NCBI GenBank assembly: GCA_002256005.1
Contig: NKIQ01000010.1
Coordinates: 1-64,000, forward strand
Reading direction: 5' to 3'
DNA length: 64,000 bases
DNA from: Alphaproteobacteria bacterium PA4
GTDB taxonomy: Bacteria > Pseudomonadota > Alphaproteobacteria > Sphingomonadales > Sphingomonadaceae
The translations under genes and the position numbers were made by a program. The notes beneath the pieces are model-generated. The model had not been told where the DNA came from. It searched no databases and saw nothing but the letters and a program-made list of their open reading frames with translations. Shown here in pieces: positions 35,002 through 42,789 of the stretch (positions are counted from its first letter, which is position 1; the number at the start of each line of letters is the position of its first letter).

Positions 35002-36237
35002 TCAGCCGCTGATGCCCATATCAGTGGCGGCGGCGCGGATGCGGCCCTGCGCAGCACTGTCGCCGGCAAAGGCGGCCAGCGCATCGTTGCGCGCCTTCAC
35101 CGCCGCCGCCGTATCGCCGAGCACGCTGCGCGCCCGAATCAGCCGCAGCCAGCCGGCCTCGTCGCGCGGATTGGCCTTCAGTTTTTCGGACAGGCGATCG
35201 ACCATGCCGGCGATCATCGCGTTGCGATCGGCGGGGTTCATCGCGGCGGCGCCGGCGACCTGATCGGGTGACGGGCCGGGCATGACGCCCGCCGGCGCCG
35301 CACCCGGTGGCGGCGCGACGGTGGCGCCACCGCTGGCCGGCGGCTTGATGGCGGCGAGCTCGGCCGTCACATCGATGCCCGCGGTCTTGGCCGTTTCGGT
35401 GATGATGCCGCGCAGCTGCGGCACCCAGGGCGCATCGGCGGCGGATTCGCCAAGCAGCGCCAGCCAGTCGGCAATGGCGCCCTTGGCGTCGCCTTCCTGC
35501 TGCTTCTTCAGGCCGAGGAAATAGCGGGCGCGGGCATCGCTGCCATCCTGCTGGCGCGCGGCGGTGAAGGCGGCGGCGGCGGCGGGGGTGACATTGCCAT
35601 CGGCGGCCTGCACCAGCGCTTCGCCCCAGGCGGACTGGAAGCCGGGGCCATCGGGCTTCAGCGCCACGGCCTTGCCATAGGCGGTGGCGGCATCGGCATA
35701 GCGGCCGGTCTGGAAATAGGACCAGCCGAGCATCCGCCAGCCTTCGGGGTCCGACGCGTTGGCGGCGACCTTCTTTTCCAGCCCGGCGATCAGCTGGGCG
35801 ATTTCGGCGGCCTGCGGATTGTCGGCGGCGGGCGCGGCGGGGGCCGTTGCGGCGGCGGTGCCGACGGGCGCGCTGGTGCCGGCGAGGCCGGGCTTGCCCA
35901 TCGTGGCGTAGAGCGCACCGGCGGCGAGCGCGACCATGGCGGCGAGGCCCAGCGCGACGCCGGAGAGGGCGCGGGCGCCCAGCGGCCGCATCGCGTCTTC
36001 GGGGATATGGCCGGCGGCGAGCATGCGGCGCTTGATCTCGATGCGCAGCCCTTCGGCATCGGCGGGCGGGATGGCGCCGGCGGCGAGCTGGATATCGACA
36101 TCGGCGAGCTGGTCCTTCAGCACGGCGATGGTGGCGGCGCGGGCATCGGCGCGGGCTTCCTGCCGGCGCACCAGCGGAATGGTCAGCGCCGCGGCGGCAA
36201 CGGCCGCCATCAGGGTCAGAATGATCCAGAGGGTCAT
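35002..36237 (-). CDS. ccmI: Cytochrome c biogenesis protein CcmI
   Basis: Part of the haem-ligation complex with CcmF and CcmH; holds apocytochrome c. 411 residues: N-terminal helix (TLWIILTLMAAVAAAALTIPLVRR), a helical loop (LKDQLADVDIQLAAGAIPPADAEGL), a second membrane helix near residue 100 (LSGVALGLAAMVALAAGALY), then TPR-like repeats in the periplasm (GWRMLGWSYFQTGRYADAATAYGKAVAL). ATG at 36237. Last gene of ccmF-G-H-I. Its 3' end overlaps in-frame esterase coding sequence. Confidence 0.88.
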   Translation of the reverse strand: MTLWIILTLMAAVAAAALTIPLVRRQEARADARAATIAVLKDQLADVDIQLAAGAIPPADAEGLRIEIKRRMLAAGHIPEDAMRPLGARALSGVALGLAAMVALAAGALYATMGKPGLAGTSAPVGTAAATAPAAPAADNPQAAEIAQLIAGLEKKVAANASDPEGWRMLGWSYFQTGRYADAATAYGKAVALKPDGPGFQSAWGEALVQAADGNVTPAAAAAFTAARQQDGSDARARYFLGLKKQQEGDAKGAIADWLALLGESAADAPWVPQLRGIITETAKTAGIDVTAELAAIKPPASGGATVAPPPGAAPAGVMPGPSPDQVAGAAAMNPADRNAMIAGMVDRLSEKLKANPRDEAGWLRLIRARSVLGDTAAAVKARNDALAAFAGDSAAQGRIRAAATDMGISG

Positions 36238-36277
36238 CAGTGTTCCAGCAATAATCGTTGGCGGCGGTAAAGGCGGT

Positions 36278-36715
36278 TCAGCCCAGCCGGTCAAGCTCGG
36301 CGGCTTCGGCGGCGGTCAGCGGCGCGACATCGGCGGGTTTCCGGCGGCGGCTCCAGCCCAGCAGCGCCAGCCCGCCGCCGCCCAGCACCAGGAACGGCCC
36401 CGCCCACAGCGCCCAGGTCGCCGGCTCCACCGGCGGCTTCAGCAGCACGAAATTGCCATAGCGCTGGACGATATAGGCCATGGTGTCCTGGTCCGACTTG
36501 CCCAGCGTCAGCTGTTCGCGGACGACGATGCGCAGGTCACGCGCCAGCGGCGCATCCGAATCGTCGATGGACTGGTTCTGGCAGACGACGCAGCGCAGCT
36601 CCGCCGAAATGGCACGGGCGCGCGCCTCCAGCGCCGGGTCCTTCAGCATTTCATCGGGCTGCACGGCCAGCGCCGGGGCGGTGAGCAGCATGAGGGCGAG
36701 AAGCGCGCGCTTCAT
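36278..36715 (-). CDS. ccmH: Cytochrome c maturation protein CcmH
   Basis: Membrane-anchored thiol oxidoreductase that keeps apocytochrome CxxCH cysteines reduced for haem ligation. 145 residues: signal/anchor (KRALLALMLLTAPALA), the redox motif LRCVVCQNQSIDDS near residue 40, a membrane helix toward the end (TWALWAGPFLVLGGGGLALLGW). The ATG at 36715 overlaps the ccmG stop (ATGA). Confidence 0.92.
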   Translation of the reverse strand: MKRALLALMLLTAPALAVQPDEMLKDPALEARARAISAELRCVVCQNQSIDDSDAPLARDLRIVVREQLTLGKSDQDTMAYIVQRYGNFVLLKPPVEPATWALWAGPFLVLGGGGLALLGWSRRRKPADVAPLTAAEAAELDRLG

Positions 36716-37254
36716 GCCTCGGCCCGCAATTGCTGCATCAGCGGCCGGATGGTCTTCTCCCACACCTCCGGGCTGATCGGGCCGATCTGCTTGAAGCGGA
36801 CACGGCCGCGCTTGTCGACGATGAAGGTTTCGGGGACGCCGGTGACGCCCAGATCGATGGCGGTGCGGCCGGTCTCGTCAGCGGCGATCTGGCGGTAGGG
36901 GTTGCCGAAACGGGCGATCCAGTCGCGGCTGTCCTGCGGCTTGTCCTTCCAGGCGATGCCATAGACCGGGAAGCCTTCGCCCGAAATCCGCGTCAGCACC
37001 GGATGTTCCTGCGGGCAGGCGGCGCACCAGCTGGCGAAGATGTTGAGCAGCCGGGGCTCGCCGGTGAACGCCGCGCTGGCAAAGCCGGGGCCGCCGCCGG
37101 GCTGATCGGCGATGCCGGGCAGCGCGAACTGCGGCAGCGGCCGGTCGATCAGCTGCGAGGGCAGCACCTTGGGGTCCTTGGTCAGGCCGATGGCGAAGAA
37201 GGCGACCAGCGCGATGAAGGCGCCGACCGGCAGCAGGAACAGGATGCGGTTCAT
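36712..37254 (-). CDS. ccmG: Thiol:disulfide interchange protein CcmG / DsbE
   Basis: Periplasmic thioredoxin-like reductant of the cytochrome c maturation pathway. 180 residues: N-terminal anchor (RILFLLPVGAFIALVAFFAIG), thioredoxin fold with NIFASWCAACPQEHP (WCxxC), and the cis-Pro region GVTGVPETFIVD. Start at 37254, eight bases after the ccmF stop. Confidence 0.92.
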   Translation of the reverse strand: MNRILFLLPVGAFIALVAFFAIGLTKDPKVLPSQLIDRPLPQFALPGIADQPGGGPGFASAAFTGEPRLLNIFASWCAACPQEHPVLTRISGEGFPVYGIAWKDKPQDSRDWIARFGNPYRQIAADETGRTAIDLGVTGVPETFIVDKRGRVRFKQIGPISPEVWEKTIRPLMQQLRAEA

Positions 37255-37261
37255 GAGGGGT

Positions 37262-39250
37262 CTACTCCGCCGGTACCAGGCCGGGGCGGAGCGCCGGCGC
37301 AAGCCGTGTCGGCGCGCCGATGCGGAAGCGGCGATCGGCCAGGCTGGCGGCGCCGCCCATCGCCATCATCAGCCCGCCGAACCAGATCCAGCCGACCAGC
37401 GGGTGATTGTAGATGCGCACGACAATGCCCGGGCCCTGCGGCCCCTCCTGACTGTCCCCCACCGCGATATAGGCGTTGCCGAGGAAGGCGGTGCCGATGC
37501 CGGCCTCCGTCGTCTGGTTGCGGCTGACCGGGTAGAAACGCTTTTCGCTGCCGAGGTCATAGCTGTTGCCGCGCTGGGTGATGCGGAAATCGGCGTGGAT
37601 GGCCTGATAATTGGGGCCGGCGACCTCGCCGACCTTGGCGAGCTTCACCTGCAGGCCGCCCAGGGTCGCCGTTTCGCCGACGCGCATGACGAGGATCTTC
37701 GATTCGGCGAACCCGCTCATCGCCGTCACGCCGCAGACGGTGACGCCCAGCCCGGCATGGGCCAGTGCCATGCCGATGACCGCCGCCGGCGTGGTGCGCA
37801 CCAGCCGCCACGAAAAGCCGGCGCCGCCCTGCCAGCGCCGCGCCAGCACCATCAGCCCGCCGAGGATCAGCCAGAAACCGAGCGCGAAACCGAAGGCGGC
37901 GCTGACCTGCTTCAGGCCAAGCGCCAGCGCCAGCACGGCAAAGACGCCGACGACCAGCAGCGCCGGCCATTTCAGCTTGGCGGCGACGGCGGCAAGGCCA
38001 TCGCGCTTCCACGCCAACATGGGCCCGACGGTGACCAGCAGCAGCAGCGGCACCGACAGCGGCACGAAGACAAGGTTGTAATAGGGTGGGCCGACCGAAA
38101 TCTTGTCGGCGGGGGCCACCGCTTCCATGATCACCGGATAGAAGGTGCCGAGGAAGACCACCGCGGTCACCGCCATCAGGAACAGATTGTTGAGGGTGAG
38201 GCCGGCCTCGCGGCTGACGCCCGAGAACAAGGCGCCGGATTTCAGCTGCGGCGCGCGCCAGGCGAACAGGCCGAGCGCGGTGCCGGTGGAGCCGATGATC
38301 ATGGCGAGGATGAAGACGCCGCGCGCCGGATCGACGGCAAAGGCATGCACCGAGGTGAGGATGCCGGAGCGGACGAGGAAGGTGCCAATGAGGCTAAGCG
38401 AGAAGGCGAGGATGGCGAGCAGGATCGTCCAGCCGGCCAGGGCCTGGCGCTTTTCGGTGACGATGGCGGAATGCAGCAGCGCGGTGCCGAGCAGCCAGGG
38501 CATCAGCGAGGCGTTTTCGACCGGATCCCAGAACCACCAGCCGCCCCAGCCCAGTTCATAATAGGCCCAGAAGCTGCCGAGCGCGATGCCGCAGGTCAGC
38601 GGCACCCAGGCCGCCAGCACCCAGGGCCGCATCCAGCGCGCCCAGGCGGCATCGGCGCGGCCTTCCAGCAGCGCTGCCACGGCAAAGCTGAAGGTGACCG
38701 AAAAGCCGACATAGCCGAGGTAGAGCAAGGGCGGGTGGAAGACGAGGCCGGGGTCCTGCAGCAGCGGGTTCAGCTCGGCACCGTCGAGCGGGGCGGGCGA
38801 CAGCCGGGCGAAGGGATTGGAGGTGAACAGCGAAAAGGCGAGGAACGCCACGCTGATCATCGCCTGCACCGACAGCACCCGGGCTTGCAGGCTGGGGCGC
38901 AGATTGTCACCGAAGCGGCCGATGCCGGCGCCGAAAATGGCAAGGATCAGCACCCAGAGCAGCATCGAGCCTTCGTGGTTGCCCCAGGTCGCGGCCAGCC
39001 GATAGGGCAGCGGCTGGCTGAGCGAGGCATGTTCGGCGACCAGTTCCACCGAGAAATCGGCGCGGCCGAAGCAGATCATCAGCAGCACGAAGGCGCTGAC
39101 CAGCAGCAGCGCCTGCACCTGCGCCGCCATCCGGCCGAAATCCATCAGCGCGCCATCGCCGCGCACCGCGCCGACCATGGGCAGCACCGCCTGGGCGAGC
39201 GCCACCAGCAGCGCCAGGATAAGGGCGAAGTGCCCGATTTCAGCCAACAT
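37262..39250 (-). CDS. ccmF: Haem lyase subunit CcmF
   Basis: Large integral membrane subunit of the System I haem ligation complex; 662 residues with about fifteen hydrophobic helices. The tryptophan-rich WWD domain is visible (GWGGWWFWDPVENASLMPWL), as is WGNHEGSMLLW with its conserved His. ATG at 39250 (MLAEIGHFALILAL). The operon ccmF-G-H-I begins here; ccmC, ccmD and ccmE are elsewhere. Divergent, 136 bases away, from the redox operon whose product carries ten c-type haem sites. Confidence 0.93.
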   Translation of the reverse strand: MLAEIGHFALILALLVALAQAVLPMVGAVRGDGALMDFGRMAAQVQALLLVSAFVLLMICFGRADFSVELVAEHASLSQPLPYRLAATWGNHEGSMLLWVLILAIFGAGIGRFGDNLRPSLQARVLSVQAMISVAFLAFSLFTSNPFARLSPAPLDGAELNPLLQDPGLVFHPPLLYLGYVGFSVTFSFAVAALLEGRADAAWARWMRPWVLAAWVPLTCGIALGSFWAYYELGWGGWWFWDPVENASLMPWLLGTALLHSAIVTEKRQALAGWTILLAILAFSLSLIGTFLVRSGILTSVHAFAVDPARGVFILAMIIGSTGTALGLFAWRAPQLKSGALFSGVSREAGLTLNNLFLMAVTAVVFLGTFYPVIMEAVAPADKISVGPPYYNLVFVPLSVPLLLLVTVGPMLAWKRDGLAAVAAKLKWPALLVVGVFAVLALALGLKQVSAAFGFALGFWLILGGLMVLARRWQGGAGFSWRLVRTTPAAVIGMALAHAGLGVTVCGVTAMSGFAESKILVMRVGETATLGGLQVKLAKVGEVAGPNYQAIHADFRITQRGNSYDLGSEKRFYPVSRNQTTEAGIGTAFLGNAYIAVGDSQEGPQGPGIVVRIYNHPLVGWIWFGGLMMAMGGAASLADRRFRIGAPTRLAPALRPGLVPAE

Positions 39251-39386
39251 GCGGAAACACAACCTCCCGCCGGCGCGCAGATTGCGCACCGGCCTTGCAT
39301 TGCCACTCTAGCCGACCCGGCGGGAGATGGTAGAGTGGATTACAGTCGCAGGCGCTGCCGGCGGCAACAGGGGGCTGTTTTCACGC

Positions 39387-41891
39387 GTGTCAGAGCGGTT
39401 TCGCATCGCCATCATCGGCTCCGGCCCGGCCGGGTTGAGCGCGGCTGCGCATGCAGCGCAGCTGGGCCTGTCGCATGTGCTGCTCGAAAAGACCGACCAT
39501 CTGTCGGACACGATCTACAAATACCAAAAGGGCAAGCATGTCATGGCGACGCCGGCGCAGCTGGTGCTGCGTGCCGGCGGCGGTCTGGCCTTTGCCGCCG
39601 GCAAGCGTGAAGCCATTCTGGGCAGCTGGGGCGAGCGGATCGCCGCCGCCGGGGTCAATGTGCGGCTGAATGCCGAAGTCACCGCCATCGCCGGCGCCGG
39701 CGACGCCATCCCCGGCAGCGTGCAGGCGATCGTGACACGGAAGCGCGACGGCAGCAGCGAGACGCGCGAATTGCAGCGCCACGCGCCGCCCTATCGGCTG
39801 ACGCTGGCCGATGGCAGTGCCATCATCGCCGACACGGTGATCCTTGCCATCGGCACCCAGGGCAATCCCAATCTGATGGCCTGTCCCGGCGCGGCGCTGC
39901 CGCATGTGCAATATCAGCTCGACGATCCGGCGGCCTATAATGACGAACATATCTTCGTCATCGGCGGCGGCGATGCCGGTATCGAGAATGCGCTGGGGCT
40001 GGCGGCCGATGCGGCGCAGGGCAATGTCGTGACGTTGGTCAACCGCTCGGCGGAATTCTCGACCGCCAAGGACGCCAATGTGAAGGCGCTGCTGGCGGCG
40101 CGCGACGCCGGCCGCATCAGCATCATGACCGGCACGACCACCCGCGCCATCGAACCCGGCTGGGTGGTGCTCGACACGCCGGAGGGCGAGGTGCGCGCCC
40201 GCTGCGACCGGCTGATCGCCCGCATGGGCTCGGCGCCGCCGCGCGGCTTCATCGAAGGCTGCGGCGTCGAATTCGCCAGCAGCGACCGGCTCGCCTATCC
40301 GAAGCTGTCGGCGGTGTTCGAATCGACGGCGCCCGGCATCTTCGTCGTCGGGGCGCTGGCCGGCTATCCGCTCATCAAGCATTGCATGAACCAGGGCCAT
40401 GACGTCGTCGAGTTCATCAACGGCAACACCGCGCTGCTGCCCGCCGACGAACCGATCCTGGCTGAAAAATTCACCGGCCTGCCCGGCAACCGCTCGGTCA
40501 GCGACTGGCTGGAATTCCTGCGCAGCCGGGTGTCGATCCTCGCCGGCATGAGTCTCCTCCAGATGCGCGAATTCATGCTCGACAGCGAGGCGCGGCTGTA
40601 TCGCGCCGGGGAGGTGATCTTCGAGCGCAACGCCCCGGGCTCCTCGCTGTTCGGCATCGCCGATGGCGAGGTGCGGGTGGAAATCGACCCCGGCAACCCC
40701 GCCATCACCGTCGCACTGCCGCAGGGCAGCATCGTCGGCGAGGTCGGGCTGATCTCCGGCCGCCGCCGCGGCGCCACGGTGCGCGCCGGCAGCGACTGCA
40801 TCCTTGTCGAAATCTCGCGCACCGCGGCGCTGCGGCTGATGTCGGCGGTGCCCTCGGCGCGGCGCGAGGTCGACCGCCTCACCACCGAGCGCAGCGTCCT
40901 CCAGATCGCCGCCATCGTGGCGACGGCGAAGGTCGAGACCATCCCGGCCGGCAAGGCGGTGATATCCGAAGGCGACAGCGGCGACGACATCTTCATCATC
41001 CGCTCGGGTTCGATGGTGGTGGAGCGGCAGATCGGCGGCAAGCCGGTGTTTCTGAACTATGTGCCGGCGGGCAGTTTCGTCGGCGAAATGGCGGTCATCG
41101 ACGGCGGCACCCGCAGCGCCACCGTGCGCGCCGCGGTCAAATCCGATGTCATCCGGCTGGGCGGCGCCGCCTTCCGCGACCTGCTGGCCGCCAAGCCCGA
41201 CCTGCTGGCCCGGCTGCGCGCCGAAATGGCGACGCGCACCGCGATGAACGCGATGATCGAGTCGAAAAAGGACAGTTTTCGCGGGCTGGTCGACATGTAC
41301 ACCGGCGTCGCCAACTTCCTGGTCGAAAATGGCGTCGGCGAGGCCACCGATGTGCTGCTCATCGATGAAAAGCTCTGCGTCGGTTGCGACAATTGCGAAA
41401 AGGCCTGCGCCGACAGTCATGACGGCCTGTCGCGCCTCGATCGCGAGGCCGGGCGCACCTATGCGCATCTGCACGTGCCGACATCGTGCCGGCATTGCGA
41501 ACATCCGCATTGCATGGCCGATTGCCCGCCCAATGCCATCCACCGCGGCCCGACCGGCGAAGTCTATATCGACGACAGCTGCATCGGTTGCGGCAATTGC
41601 CAGCGCGGCTGCCCCTATGGCGTCATCCGCATGGACAAGGTGCCGCCGAAGAAGCCCTGGCTGCTGAGCTGGCTGCTGTTCGGCCAGGGCCCCGGCCCCG
41701 GCGAGCCCGATGCCAAATGGAGCAAGAAGCACGCCCACGCCGAAGCGCCGAAAAAGGCGATCAAGTGCGACATGTGCTCCGGCCAGAGCGGCGGCCCCGC
41801 CTGTGTGCGTGCCTGCCCGACCGGCGCCGCCATCCGCGTCTCGCCCGAACAATTCCTCACCGTCGCGCTGCTCGATCGGGGCCAGGGCTGA
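39387..41891 (+). CDS. Flavoprotein with two cyclic-nucleotide-binding domains and four 4Fe-4S clusters
   Basis: 834 residues from the GTG at 39387; an ATG at 39327 adds 20 poorly conserved residues. Domain order: a thioredoxin-reductase-like FAD/NAD(P) domain (GSGPAGLSAAAHA at about 11-23, second dinucleotide site VIGGGDAGIE near 190, VVGALAGYPLIKH near 320); two cNMP-binding domains at about 400-480 (GEVGLISGRRRGATVRA) and 515-595 (GEMAVIDGGTRSATVRA); then a DmsB/NrfC-like ferredoxin part from about 660 with 16 Cys in four groups (CVGCDNCEKAC, CRHCEHPHCMADC, CIGCGNCQRGC, CDMC-x8-CVRAC). No TrxR CxxC redox pair is evident. Likely moves electrons from NAD(P)H through FAD and Fe-S to the membrane partner, gated by a cyclic nucleotide (inference). 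TGATG overlap with the next gene. Confidence 0.82.
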   Translation: MSERFRIAIIGSGPAGLSAAAHAAQLGLSHVLLEKTDHLSDTIYKYQKGKHVMATPAQLVLRAGGGLAFAAGKREAILGSWGERIAAAGVNVRLNAEVTAIAGAGDAIPGSVQAIVTRKRDGSSETRELQRHAPPYRLTLADGSAIIADTVILAIGTQGNPNLMACPGAALPHVQYQLDDPAAYNDEHIFVIGGGDAGIENALGLAADAAQGNVVTLVNRSAEFSTAKDANVKALLAARDAGRISIMTGTTTRAIEPGWVVLDTPEGEVRARCDRLIARMGSAPPRGFIEGCGVEFASSDRLAYPKLSAVFESTAPGIFVVGALAGYPLIKHCMNQGHDVVEFINGNTALLPADEPILAEKFTGLPGNRSVSDWLEFLRSRVSILAGMSLLQMREFMLDSEARLYRAGEVIFERNAPGSSLFGIADGEVRVEIDPGNPAITVALPQGSIVGEVGLISGRRRGATVRAGSDCILVEISRTAALRLMSAVPSARREVDRLTTERSVLQIAAIVATAKVETIPAGKAVISEGDSGDDIFIIRSGSMVVERQIGGKPVFLNYVPAGSFVGEMAVIDGGTRSATVRAAVKSDVIRLGGAAFRDLLAAKPDLLARLRAEMATRTAMNAMIESKKDSFRGLVDMYTGVANFLVENGVGEATDVLLIDEKLCVGCDNCEKACADSHDGLSRLDREAGRTYAHLHVPTSCRHCEHPHCMADCPPNAIHRGPTGEVYIDDSCIGCGNCQRGCPYGVIRMDKVPPKKPWLLSWLLFGQGPGPGEPDAKWSKKHAHAEAPKKAIKCDMCSGQSGGPACVRACPTGAAIRVSPEQFLTVALLDRGQG

Positions 41892-42784
41892 TGGCGGTGC
41901 GGGCGAAGGCGATGGGGCGGGCGGTGGCCCGCGCGCCGCGCGATACGGCGCATGAGGGCTTTCTCGGCCATCGCCGCGGGCGCTGGCTGAAGGTTTCGGC
42001 AGCGCTGTCGCTGACCGCGATCCTCGCCTATGCCCTCATCGACCAGACGCCGCGCCCCAATGGCGGCACCGCGCTCGGCTATGCGCTCGGCACTTTGGGG
42101 GCGGGGCTGATCGTCTGGCTCAGCCTCATCGGCCTCAGGAAGCGCATCATCACCACCGGGCCCTATTCGCTGAAGGGCTGGACCAGCGCGCATGTCTGGC
42201 TCGGCCTGTCGCTGATCGTCATCGCGACGCTGCACAGCGGCTTTCAGCTCGGGCTGAATGTCCATGGCCTCGCCTATGTGCTGATGATGTTCGTCATCCT
42301 GTCCGGCCTGTGGGGCATCTATGTCTACGCCCGGCTGCCGGCGCTGCTTTCGGCCAATCGCAACGAGATGACGCAGCCGCAGATGCTCGCCGCCATCGCG
42401 GCGCTCGACCGCCAGCTCGATACCGCCGCCCAGCCGCTCGGCCGGGACGAGGCCGATCTGGTGCGGATGAGCATCGAGGGCTGCGATATCGGCGGCAGCC
42501 TGTGGGCGCGGCTGACCGGCCGCTACCCCGGTTGCGGCAACAGCCGCGCCGAAGCGGCGGTGGCGGCGCTGGTCGATGGCCAGCGCCGCACCGGCACCGC
42601 CGATCCGCGGCTGGTGCAGATTCTGTTCCTGCTGGAGCGCAAGGGCGCGGCGCTGGCCCAGGCCCGCCGCCATGTCGCGCTGAAAACGCGGCTGGAGCTG
42701 TGGCTCTACGTGCATGTGCCGGCGACCTTTGCGCTGCTGGCGGCGCTGGTCGCGCACATCCTCTCCGTCTTTCTCTACTGGTAG
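41891..42784 (+). CDS. b-type cytochrome-like membrane protein of the redox operon
   Basis: 297 residues with hydrophobic helices near 37-55, 64-83, 100-120, 128-145 and 275-297. Candidate haem ligands are in membrane-facing His residues: SAHVWLGLSL, ATLHSGFQLGL, VHVPATFALLAALVAHIL. The layout resembles ferric-reductase-like or cytochrome b561-type membrane anchors. A soluble loop (about 150-265) separates the fourth and fifth helices. Coupled to the flavoprotein gene (TGATG) and followed five bases later by the decaheme gene. It is the obvious membrane relay between the cytoplasmic Fe-S protein and the periplasmic haems; the exact family is uncertain. Confidence 0.7.
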   Translation: MAVRAKAMGRAVARAPRDTAHEGFLGHRRGRWLKVSAALSLTAILAYALIDQTPRPNGGTALGYALGTLGAGLIVWLSLIGLRKRIITTGPYSLKGWTSAHVWLGLSLIVIATLHSGFQLGLNVHGLAYVLMMFVILSGLWGIYVYARLPALLSANRNEMTQPQMLAAIAALDRQLDTAAQPLGRDEADLVRMSIEGCDIGGSLWARLTGRYPGCGNSRAEAAVAALVDGQRRTGTADPRLVQILFLLERKGAALAQARRHVALKTRLELWLYVHVPATFALLAALVAHILSVFLYW

Positions 42785-42789
42785 CGGCG

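Noticed and set aside
37112-39610. An 832-codon open frame on the plus strand
   Set aside because: Antisense to ccmF and into the next gene; rich in Gln, His and Glu without any motif, while ccmF is clear.
39390-41852. An 820-codon open frame on the minus strand
   Set aside because: Antisense to the flavoprotein with cNMP and Fe-S domains; no motifs.
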